The notes under the pieces are model-generated. The model was not told the origin of the DNA. It saw only the letters and a program-made list of their open reading frames with translations, and did no database searches. The position numbers and the translations under genes were made by a program. DNA of 64,000 nucleotides, from the NCBI GenBank assembly GCA_026261815.1, contig JAMPIT010000348.1, positions 682,001 through 746,000 on the forward strand, given 5' to 3'. This document shows, one piece after another, positions 23,601-30,550 of this stretch. The DNA comes from Monarcha castaneiventris obscurior (taxonomy: Eukaryota; Chordata; Aves; Passeriformes; Monarchidae). Position 1 is the stretch's first letter. Every line of letters begins with the position of its first letter.

Positions 23601-26600
23601 CCAGATTCTCTTCTTTTTCCCTCAAAACCCCTACTCATGCCCCCAAGTTACCTTTTTACCACTAAACTCCAACTCTTACCCCAAATTGTATTTAATATAT
23701 AATATATTAAAAACAAATTAAAATATAAAAACAATTTAAATTAGAAACCAAAAATAAATAAATAAGAATAAAAAGAATAAAGATAAAAAAGGAAAGCAAA
23801 TAAAAAGTCAGTAAGAAATAAATGTAAAAAGAAAAAAAATAGAATTAAAAATATAAAGTAAATCAAAATAAAATTATAATATAAACAAAAATACAATAAC
23901 CAAATAAAACTACCAAACTGTGATTTCAAACCTCTTCCTTCCTGTCTCCACCCTTTGTCTCCCTCCCGCTCCTGCAGGTGGACGGCGCCTTTGTGTCCCT
24001 TCCCTTCACCCATCCCCAGTTTTCTGTGTTCTACCGTGGTGTCCATGGCTTTGTCACCACTGACTTCGGTGTCACTGTCACCTTTGACTGGTACAGCTAC
24101 GCCCGTGTTATCCTCCCCACCACCTACTCTGGTGCCGTCTGCGGTCTCTGTGGCAATGCCAATGGTGACCCTGATGATGACTTTGTAACACCCGGTGGCC
24201 GCCGCGCCTCCAATGAGACCCAGCTGGGTGACAGCTGGAAGGCTGGGGATGTCCCCGGGTGCTCAGCTGGTTGTGGCACAGAGTGCCCAGTGTGTGATGC
24301 GGTACAGGTGCAGCCATACCGTGGGGACAGGTACTGTGGGGTGATCGCCAGAGCAGGAGGACCCTTCCGGGAGTGTCACCGTGTCATCAACCCAGAGCCG
24401 TTCCTGCAGGACTGTGCCTTTGATGCATGTCACTACAAGGGACACCGTGACACTGTGTGTCAGGGTATCTCTGCCTATGTTACCGCGTGCCAGAGTCAAG
24501 GGGTGGATGTGGAGATGTGGAGGACAGCAGAGTTCTGCGGTGAGTGTGGGTGGGATGGGGGAGAATGGGACCCCCTTCCTTCCTTCCTTCCTTCCTTCCT
24601 TCCTTCCTTCCTTCCTTCCTAATTCCTTCCTTCCTTCCGAATTCCTTCCTTCCTTCTGAATTCCTCCCTCCCTCTTTGTTCCCTTCTTTCCTCCCTCCCT
24701 CCTTTCTTCCTTCCTTCCTTGAGGGACTCCCCTTCCCTTCAGGTATTCCCCTCACTCCCTCTGTTTTTCTGGTTTTTTCCCCAGCTCTTCCCTGCCTGCC
24801 TCACTCCCTCTTTTTTTCTTTTTTTTTTCCCCAGCTCTTTCCTGCCCGCCTCACTCCCACTATGAGCTCTGTGGGAGCCCCTGCCAGCCCACCTGCCAGA
24901 GCCCCTCCATCCCCTCTTCCTGTTCTGCATCTCCTTGCTCTGAGGGCTGTTTCTGCAACACCGGTTATGTCCTCAGTGGCTCTGACTGTGTCCTGAACTC
25001 TGAGTGTGGCTGTGAGTATCTTGGTCGCTACTATCAGAAGGACACTGAGTTTTACCCCTCATGCCGGGAACACTGCCGCTGCAGCACCAATGGCACAGTG
25101 ACCTGCCAGGAGGCGTTCTGTGGTGCCCACGAGGAGTGCCGGGTGGAAGATGGGGTGTTGGGATGTCACCCCACTGGTTATGGCCGATTGGTTGTGTCGG
25201 GAGACCCCCACTACGTCACCTTTGATGGACGCACCTTCAATATCCCGGGATCCTGCACCTACATCCTGGCGCGGGTGTGCGAGCCGGCACGACGATTGGT
25301 CAACTTCACGGTGTTGGTGGAGCATGAGGCAGGCAGCCACGGTGACCCAGTGCTGATGAAGAGGGTGGTGGTATCCATCCATGGGTACACCATCACCATG
25401 GAGCGGGGACGGAGGTGGGAGGTGATGGTAAGTCTGGAGACCCCCACAGTGATGTGGTGATGATGAAGAGGGTGGGTGGTGTCCATCTGTGGGTACAGTG
25501 TCAACTGTGGAGGGGATCCAGTGATTCCCATGGTAATGTCATGATTATAAGGAGGGTGGGTGTTTCTCTCCACATCTACACTGTCACCATGGAGCGGGTC
25601 TGATGACTCTATACTGCATGTCACACGTGTCACCCTGTCCCCATTCCAGGTGGACTCGGAGCGCTACACCCTCCCACTGGTGACAGAGGACAAGAACCTC
25701 CGCATTGGCCAAGAGGGGAATAACATCATCCTCCACACTGCAGCAGGAGTTCGCATTCTCTACAACACAGCCACCTTCCTCCTCATCACTGTCCCTGATG
25801 TCTACCGTGGCCGGCTGTGCGGCTTGGGTGGTGACTATGACGGGGACCCCAGTGATGACTTCCGGCTGCCCAGCGGGGCGCTGGCAGGAACCACCCAGGA
25901 ATTTGTCACCTCCTGGAAGGTTCCAGAGAAGGACAGAGCGTGCAGTGATGGCTGCGATGACGGCGTGTGCAGCAGATGTGAAGTTGCCAATGAGGTGACG
26001 TACGGCAGGAACGGTTCCTGTGGCATAATCCGTGATGCAGAAGGGCCATTCCGGGGGTGCCATGCACGTGTCAGCCCTGTGGAGTATTTCACCCACTGTG
26101 TCCATGACATCTGTGCCGCCAGTGGGGACCACGCTGCCTTGTGCCACGCGCTGCAGGCGTACGCCACGGCTTGCCAGGCCGCCGGTGCTACGGTCGAAGC
26201 ATGGAGGACAAAGGACTTCTGCCGTAAGTTGGGAAGAATTTCCTCACTCCGGGTCCCCTTTTCCTCAAAAGCCATATTTTCTCCTAGAAAAAAACCCTAA
26301 AATTTTGGAAAAAAAATCCCTCAAATTTGGGAAAATTAGTTTTTGAAAGAATTTCCCCCAGTTGGGGCAAATTTTCCTCATTTTGGAAAATGTTTCCTCA
26401 AATTTTGAAAAAGTTCCCCTGAGTTTCAAAAAAAATCACGTTTTACAAAACTTCCTTCAAATTTTAGAAAAAGCTGTCCAATATTAAAAAAACCTTTAAA
26501 AAGTGAAAAAAATTTTCAAATTTCAAAAAAGCCTTTGATTTTTGAAATAATTCACTCAAATTTTAGAAATATTACCTTCCGTTTTGAAAAAAAAACCTCC

Positions 26601-28817
26601 CATTCTTCAAAAATTCCTTTCAAATTTGGAAGCTCTCCCTCAACTTTGATTAAAACCTTCCAATTGTGAAAAAAGCCTCAAAATCTGAAAAAATTGCTCA
26701 CCATTTTGAAAAACAATCAAATCTTGAAAAATTCCCTCCGACTTTGAACTTTCCTCTAATTTTGAAAAACACCCTTCAGTTTTGAAAAAATATTTTGCAG
26801 AAAGACTTTCAACTTTGCTAAAACCCTTCCCATTGAAAACCCAAAATTTTTGAAGAAACCACCCAATTTTGGTAAAATTAATAATATTTTGCAGAAAACA
26901 CTCCAATATGGAGGAATAATGCCAGTTAGGAATGATGACCTCAAATTAAAGAAGAAAAACCCCCAATTTTGAGAAGAAACACCCCAGTTTTTATGAAAAT
27001 GCTGAAACTAGATAAAATTTGAAAAATTTTGAAAAATAATCCCCCCCGCCCAAAAAAAAAAAATTTTTCTGATAGCCTTCAAATTCTGACCAAAACCCCA
27101 CACAATTTTGGAATTGTCCCAACAATGGTGTTTTTTCCCTTTTTCCCCAGCACTGTCCTGCCCCGCAAACAGCCACTATGAGCTCTGCACCCGCACCTGT
27201 GACCTCACCTGTGCTGCCCTTGTGGGCCCTGCCCCCTGCACCTGGGGGTGCTTTGAGGGGTGTCAGTGTGACGAGGGGTTTGTCTTCGATGGGGACACCT
27301 GTGTGTCACCCGAGCGCTGTGGCTGCCTCCACAGGGGACGCTACCTCAAGGTCAGGTGACACCTGAGGCTGGGGACTGGTGGGGTTGTTTTGCTGGGAAT
27401 CAGGTTGGGGGTTGGGCTGCCCCATCTAGAAAGTCCCAGGGAGTTTAGGGGGACAAAAGGGCAATTAACAGCAAAAAGGACAATTGGCAGGGAAAAAAAA
27501 GGACAATTAATGAGGGAGTTGCCAGCAAAAATGAATTAATAACTAATGAGAAAAAAGGAACAATTAATGGTGAAAAAGGACAAATAAGAGGAAAAATTTG
27601 TTATTAGCAGGGAAAAAGTTACCATGAACTGGTTGAGTTGCCCAAAGTCCCCCAAATCCACCTGAATTCCTCAGTCTCTAGGATTTTCCCCCTTGGAAGT
27701 TGGGAAATTCCCCCAAAATCTGGGAGATGGGGCTTAACCTGCGGTATTTCCTGTTCCAGGCAGGTGAGATTGTCACCTTCAACAACTGCTCCAAGGAATG
27801 CCACTGTCACCCATCACGGGGACTGGTGTGCCGGGACACACAGTGTCCCCAGGACCAGGTGTGCGTCACCCGTGATGGGGCACAGGTGTGTGTCAGGAGG
27901 GAAGGCCACTGCCAGGTCACACCTGGAGCTACCTTGACCACCTTTGATGGCATTGCTGGGCCCCTGTTGGCCAGTGGCACCTACAAGGTGTCAGCCCTCT
28001 GCAATGAGGAGGCACCAGATTGGTTTAAGGTGGTGATGGAGGTCAGCGACTGTCGTGACATGAATGTCCCTGCGGCCACAGCTGCCATCGTCTTCGTCCG
28101 CAAGGGCGTTGTCAGTGTCAACGGCAACATGGAGGTGTGGGTGAGTGGGCAGGTGAGGGGGTTTTGGGTGGTTTGGGTCAATCTAGAGAGATTTGGGCAT
28201 AAATCTCTCTAGATTTTGCCTGATAGTGAGCTACTTTTTCTGATGTGGAGCAATTTTTCCCCATAATGAGCCATCTTTGCAAAAAAAGCAGAGTGATTTT
28301 GACTCTAGCCAAGCTAGAGCTCTTCGCTTAAGAACAAACAGGTTTTTTATTATGTGTCTCGTAATTTTCTGTAATTTTCCCAGGTCAATGGCCTCTTCAC
28401 CCGTCCCCCCACCACCATCTCTGACTCAGTTTCTGTGACATCGTCCCCTGGGAATGTCACCATTGCCCACCACTCTGGGATGTCTGTCACCATCACCCAG
28501 GACGGGGAGGCAACCATCACTGTGACCTCAGGCCTGTCCTCCCGTCTCTGTGCCCCCTGTGGGAATTTCAACGGAAACCCCAGAGATGACCTGAAGCTTC
28601 CGGATGGACGTGATGCCCGGAGTGTTGGAGAAGTGGTGGACATGTGGAAATCCCGGGATTTTGCTGGATGGTGAGTAATTCCTAATTTACTTACCCCCAA
28701 ATCCAAGACAATTATGTTTTTCCACCCAGAAATTTGTCAATAATGTCAGTGGGGGAGGGGCTGGGCAGATCCTGGAAGGAATTTTCCAGTTTCTTTGGTT
28801 TCATCCGCAGCGACTGA
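17611..28817 (+). CDS. Gene B: IgGFc-binding protein (FCGBP)-like, 1,676 residues, 12 coding exons
   Basis: Coding exons are 17611-17671, 18554-19807, 20440-20756, 21233-21563, 22121-22584, 23978-24539, 24835-25427, 25650-26223, 27151-27350, 27760-28140, 28384-28670 and 28811-28817; phases match at every junction. Domains in order: signal peptide (1-25); IgGFc-binding N-terminal domain (about 30-430); degenerate VWD D1 without C8 or TIL (about 440-650); a VWC/TILa-like segment, then VWD D2 with GDPHY and CGLCGN, C8 and TIL; VWD D3 with GDPHY, C8 and TIL; a VWC-like segment; and a truncated VWD D4 that ends the protein. FCGBP is a secreted mucus component. Its GD-PH bonds cleave themselves and its CGLCG motifs lie in the disulfide-forming assemblies. 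Human FCGBP has 13 VWDs, so this is a short paralogue. Zonadhesin and tectorin also have VWD-TIL arrays, but the first domain points to FCGBP. No symbol is given because avian copies are multigene. Confidence 0.88.
17900..18530. repeat. AATCAATAATCCATCA minisatellite in gene B intron 2
   Basis: Degenerate units of about 16-20 bp (for example CATCAAATCAATAATCCA) continue up to the pyrimidine tract of exon 3. The open frames that start here and run into exon 3 begin inside the intron repeat; their first codons are not protein. Confidence 0.8.
18554..19807 (+). CDS. Gene B exon 3: complete IgGFc-binding N-terminal domain
   Basis: A single 1,254-base exon encodes residues 21-438. After the signal cut, GDEFLVAFLQN opens the domain. 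It includes VVVKTTAAVTAVMVND, VAQRPVAVFSGLTCV and WGKSFLVPPVPFRGQ, then FFVNIPDITGYCNSY, and ends in a DACDSG-like acidic-cysteine link. This pattern matches the IgGFc-binding domain at the N-terminus of FCGBP. Encoding a large domain in one exon is notable. Acceptor CTTCCCCCCAG and donor GTGAGT are both strong. The 216-codon minus-strand frame opposite it is a shadow. Confidence 0.92.
19840..20400. repeat. Very AT-rich simple DNA in gene B intron 3
   Basis: The intron is built of ATAAATA, TAATAT and ATATAGAAATA motifs with few G or C. No exon or hairpin of note was seen. It contrasts sharply with the GC-rich exons on both sides. Confidence 0.7.
20440..20756 (+). CDS. Gene B exon 4: cysteine-rich linker and first half of VWD D1
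   Basis: Encodes residues 439-544. A cysteine-rich linker (DPCQQVHCHPKESCH) leads into LQYHTFDGASVSTRGGC, the VWD start. The usual GDPHY is replaced by SPSLQYH, so the autocleavage site of other FCGBP VWDs is missing. It ends in phase 0 at GTGAGT, in the middle of the VWD domain as in D2 and D3. Confidence 0.85.
21233..21563 (+). CDS. Gene B exon 5: second half of VWD D1 with CGLCGN
   Basis: Encodes residues 545-654, including IQIFQNEGRTILQTDFGLQV, SCGLCGNFNEDADDE and a closing WAESWRDPSCQEYCGDW. CGLCG is intact. No C8 or TIL follows; the frame passes straight to exon 6, so D1 is a minimal VWD. The donor is GTGAGT at 21564. Confidence 0.88.
21640..22120. repeat. Tandem repeat in gene B intron 5 carrying copies of the splice acceptor
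   Basis: Three diverged units of roughly 135-175 bp start at about 21647, 21806 and 21941. Shared pieces include GGTGTCCA(T/C)AACACATGGAA, GACCATCCCT and GGTGTCTCATGGACT. Unit edges read TTGTAGG(T/C)ATCAA or a decayed form. The last TTGTAG (22115-22120) is the acceptor of exon 6; the earlier copies near 21647 and 21806 are potential decoys. Confidence 0.75.
22121..22584 (+). CDS. Gene B exon 6: VWC/TILa-like segment and first half of VWD D2
   Basis: Encodes residues 655-809. A cysteine-rich segment (SYKLHEEFWEDGSCQKRCRC to CVLVNGIAKC) precedes IGTGDPHYTTFDGVRFDFQG, the start of VWD D2 with an intact GD-PH site. It ends in phase 0 at GTGTGG, a weak donor, just after MSQEHPRKVK. The chosen donor is supported by clean continuation into VDGAFVSLPF. 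Confidence 0.88.
22610..23690. repeat. 1.1-kb pyrimidine-rich minisatellite in gene B intron 6
   Basis: Units of about 20-25 bp on the theme CCCCAAATTCCCCTTTTT fill most of the intron. The plus strand is C/T-rich, opposite in polarity to the polypurine tract of intron 1. Pro/Phe/Ser-rich frames on the plus strand and Lys/Gly/Glu frames on the minus strand are repeat artefacts. Confidence 0.85.
23978..24539 (+). CDS. Gene B exon 7: second half of VWD D2 and C8 domain
   Basis: Encodes residues 810-996. VDGAFVSLPF and FGVTVTFDW lead to CGLCGNANGDPDDDF, the intact motif. The C8 domain runs from about CPVCDAVQVQPYRG to WRTAEFC with its cysteine ladder (YCGVI, FRECH, DCAFDAC, VCQGI, TACQ). The acceptor CTCCTGCAG and donor GTGAGT are good. 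Confidence 0.92.
24573..24720. repeat. (CCTT)n microsatellite in gene B intron 7
   Basis: A pure CCTT run at about 24575-24620 is followed by interrupted runs with three GAATTCC-like interruptions. It directly follows exon 7 and precedes the duplicated acceptor of exon 8. Reading frames with LPSFLPSF or KEGRKEGR repeats come from it. Confidence 0.9.
24745..24850 (+). repeat. About 51-bp duplication of the exon 8 acceptor
   Basis: Two copies of a unit made of CTCACTCCCTCT, a T-run, CCCCAGCTCTT and CCTGCC stand in tandem. The first potential AG is at 24783-24784 and the second, at 24833-24834, is the one that keeps the frame. The first copy also contains a decayed start of exon 8, so it is a decoy acceptor. 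Confidence 0.7.
24835..25427 (+). CDS. Gene B exon 8: TIL, VWC/TILa-like segment and first half of VWD D3
   Basis: Encodes residues 997-1194. A TIL domain starts ALSCPPHSHYELCGSPCQPT and ends NSECGC. A VWC/TILa-like part follows (YYQKDTEFYPSCREHCRC). VWD D3 begins VVSGDPHYVTFDGRTFNIPG with an intact GD-PH site. It ends in phase 0 at the consensus donor GTAAGT. Copies of its last bases occur in the next intron. Confidence 0.92.
25435..25620 (+). repeat. Two decayed copies of the exon 8 tail inside intron 8
   Basis: The last ~75 bases of exon 8 (GATGAAGAGGGTGGTGGT through CACCATGGAGCGGG) recur at about 25445-25520 and 25535-25605 with substitutions. The first copy keeps GATGATGAAGAGGGTGGGTG and the second keeps GTCACCATGGAGCGGG. 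They are tandem partial-exon duplications that have decayed, not extra exons. Confidence 0.75.
25650..26223 (+). CDS. Gene B exon 9: second half of VWD D3 and C8 domain
   Basis: Encodes residues 1195-1385. VDSERYTLPLVTEDKNLRIG leads to RLCGLGGDYDGDPSDDF, where the usual CGLCGN has lost its second cysteine. C8 runs from CEVANEVTYGRNGSCG through FRGCHARVSP and CVHDICAASGD to TKDFC. The donor is GTAAGT at 26224. Confidence 0.92.
26265..27085. repeat. AAATTTTGAAAAA minisatellite in gene B intron 9
   Basis: About 0.8 kb of units near 25 bp on the theme CCCTCAAATTTTGAAAAAA, with many variants. The consensus is unlike that of the other introns. No exon-like sequence was seen. Confidence 0.8.
27151..27350 (+). 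CDS. Gene B exon 10: second TIL domain
   Basis: Encodes residues 1386-1452: LSCPANSHYELCTRTCDLTC to ERCGCLHRGRYLK, a complete TIL domain. The acceptor is TTTCCCCAG. The donor GTCAGG is weak, but AAG joined to GCAGGTGAG gives the family pattern GRYLKAGEIV, which fixes the junction. Confidence 0.88.
27440..27620. repeat. GGACAATTAATGAG-type repeat in gene B intron 10
   Basis: About seven units of roughly 25 bp, each with AAAAAGGACAATTAA or a variant (GGCAATTAACAGC, GGAACAATTAATGG). It is another intron-specific repeat. Confidence 0.65.
27760..28140 (+). CDS. Gene B exon 11: VWC-like segment and first half of degenerate VWD D4
   Basis: Encodes residues 1453-1579. AGEIVTFNNCSKECHCHPSR to GAQVC is the VWC-like part. 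VWD D4 starts VTPGATLTTFDGIAGPL without GDPHY. The middle (SALCNEEAPDWFKVVMEVSD) and AAIVFVRKGVVSVNG follow the VWD pattern. It ends in phase 0 at GTGAGT. Confidence 0.88.
28180..28215. other. Perfect 15-bp inverted repeat in gene B intron 11
   Basis: AATCTAGAGAGATTT (28180-28194) and AAATCTCTCTAGATT (28201-28215) are exact reverse complements around a 6-base loop, GGGCAT. The hairpin starts 39 bases after the exon 11 donor. No T-run follows that would make it a polymerase III terminator. Its role is unknown. Confidence 0.85.
28384..28670 (+). CDS. Gene B exon 12: second half of VWD D4, truncated C-terminus
   Basis: Encodes residues 1580-1674, from VNGLFTRPPTTISDSVSVTS through LSSRLCAPCGNFNGNPRDDL (CAPCG in place of CGLCG) to SVGEVVDMWKSRDFAG. 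The domain has no C8 or TIL after it. The exon ends two bases into a codon at GTGAGT (28671). Confidence 0.88.
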
Positions 28818-28843
28818 GGCAGGATCCTGTGGGAGCAATCCGG
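28811..28843 (+). CDS. Gene B exon 13: last two codons, stop and 3' UTR
   Basis: The acceptor CATCCGCAG ends at 28810. Joined to exon 12 it gives Cys-Asp-stop, with TGA at 28815-28817. The 33-base exon ends at donor GTAAGC (28844). The stop is 26 bases from this junction, within the distance that normally escapes nonsense-mediated decay. If intron 12 were retained, TGG-TGA would end the protein with a tryptophan instead. Confidence 0.7.
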
Positions 28844-28854
28844 GTAAGCAAATG

Positions 28855-29125
28855 CTTTGTTAAAAAATGAGCCATCTTTCATTATAAAGGGGCCTTTTTT
28901 GCCCAATAATGAGACATTTTTCTCAACAATGAGCCGTTTTGCATAGTAAATACCATTTTCCCCCCAAAATAGGCCATTTTCCCCAAAATCAGGCTATTAT
29001 GCATAATGCTGACCCACTTTTGCATAAAAATGACCCATTATTTGCATATTAACAATCCATTTTGCTTAATACTTCCCCATTTTTGCCCAAAACTGACCCA
29101 TTTCTGCCCAAAATGATGCATTTCT
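28855..29125. repeat. AATGAGCCATTTTGC-type repeat in gene B last intron
   Basis: About ten units near 25 bp (AATGAGCCATCTTT, AAAATAGGCCATTTTCCCC, AAATGACCCATT) fill the intron between exons 13 and 14. A few related units (ATAATGAGCCATCTTTGC) also occur in intron 11 at 28230-28290, so the same repeat has seeded two introns. Confidence 0.65.
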
Positions 29126-29137
29126 CTTTCTTCCAGC

Positions 29138-29460
29138 CACATCTCCCATCAAATCCGTCAAGAAGTTGATGCTCCTGTATATCCTGTCCCGTAGGTGGAT
29201 CCACCTCAAACTCCCCCCAAATTTGGGAAAATTCTGGATTTTGCCTCAAATCCATGAAATTTTCCTGGATTTTTTCCAAATGGATTCGCTGTGTGTGAAT
29301 CCTAATGCCCTGATGTCCCATCCACTCCCTGGAATCCAAAAAGATATCATATTCATGTCAAAAAGACCCAAATCCCAGTGTTTTTTCCCATATAAAAATT
29401 ATATTGCCAAGGGCCAGTTTTGATACAACAGTCAATAAATGCTTCTAAAGGCTTTTTTGG
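29138..29460 (+). other. Gene B terminal 3' untranslated exon
   Basis: The acceptor TTTCTTCCAG ends near 29137 and the exon runs to the poly(A) region. It contains no continuation of the protein frame. The end is set by the AATAAA at 29434 and is approximate. Confidence 0.6.
29434..29439 (+). terminator. Poly(A) signal of gene B
   Basis: AATAAA lies in the terminal exon, with a T-rich GGCTTTTTTGGGGTG element about 15 bp downstream, as is usual for a polyadenylation site. Together with the exon 13-14 splice it closes the gene. Confidence 0.65.
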
Positions 29461-29509
29461 GGTGTGAATTTGACATTTATTTGCTAATTTGTAAATTCAT
29501 CTCAAAGGG

Positions 29510-30550
29510 TAGGGATATTTTAGCCCTAAATGTGGGTCAACATGGCCCCCAAATGTGGGGCACTGGGACCCCTATGTGGGGCATTGCAGCTCCAGAGTAT
29601 ATGGCCTTTTGACCCCAAAGTCCAGGACACTGTGACACCTAAATTGTAGCATCATGACCACCAAGTGTGGCACATCACAACCCCAAGTGTGGGGTGTTTT
29701 GACTGCAAATTTTGGAGCCATGAAACCTGAAATTGTGTAACACTGTGACCCCTAAGTGTGGTATGTTTGACCCCAAAGTGTGGTGCGATGTGACTCCAAA
29801 GAGTGGGACACTATGACACCTAAGTGTGGGGTGATATGATCCCCAAGTGGTTTTGGGAACTGCGACCCCAAAATGTGGGTGACTGTGACCCCCAGTTGTG
29901 AGCTATTGAGACCCCCATATGTGAGTCACCATGACCCCAAAGTGTGGCACACTGTGATCCCCAGGTGTGAGGTGTCTTGACAGCAAAGTGTGGGACAATG
30001 TGACCCAATAGTATGTGTCACTGTGACCCCTAAGTGTGGGGCACTGTTAACCCAAGCATAGGGCACTGTGACCCCAAAGTGTAGGGCATTCTGACCTCAT
30101 AATATGTGGTGTCTTGCCCCCAAAATGTGAGACACAGTAGCCTTTAAGTGTGTGGCCATGTGACCTCCAAGTCAGGGACATTGCAACCCCAAAGAGTGGG
30201 TCAATGTGACCCCCAAGTGTAGGGAACTTTGACCCCAAAGTGTGAGGCACCATGACCCCAAAATGTGGGACGATGTAACAAATGTGGGGTGCTATTACCC
30301 ATAAGTGTGGGGCACTGTGACCCCCACGTGGGGGGCACTTTAACCCCAAAGAGTAGGATATCATGACCCCTGAGTGTGGTGCATTGTGGCCCCCAACTGT
30401 GGGACATTTTGACCCCAAAATGGGGGGGCGGTGTGACCCCAAAGTTTGGGACAATGAGACCCAAAAGCATAGGGCAATATGACCCCCAATTTTGAGGTGT
30501 TGTACCCCCAAAATTCAGGGCATTGTGACCCCAGTGTTTCGGGCACTGTG
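29510..30550. repeat. 23-bp minisatellite, about 45 copies, downstream of gene B
   Basis: Units of 23 bp on the theme GACCCCAAAGTGTGGGGCACT follow each other for about 1 kb; many successive units near 30310-30540 are exactly 23 bp with a few 24-mers. Copies differ by about 20-30%. Minus-strand frames rich in Gly-His-Pro-Trp repeats are artefacts. Confidence 0.9.

Noticed and set aside
24544..24996. 150-codon plus-strand frame with LPSFLPSF repeats running into exon 8
   Set aside because: It begins in the CCTT microsatellite and enters exon 8 in the wrong frame.
29510..30550. Regularly spaced 23-bp units considered as a CRISPR-like array
   Set aside because: There are no unique spacers between conserved repeats; units abut directly and the genome is vertebrate.
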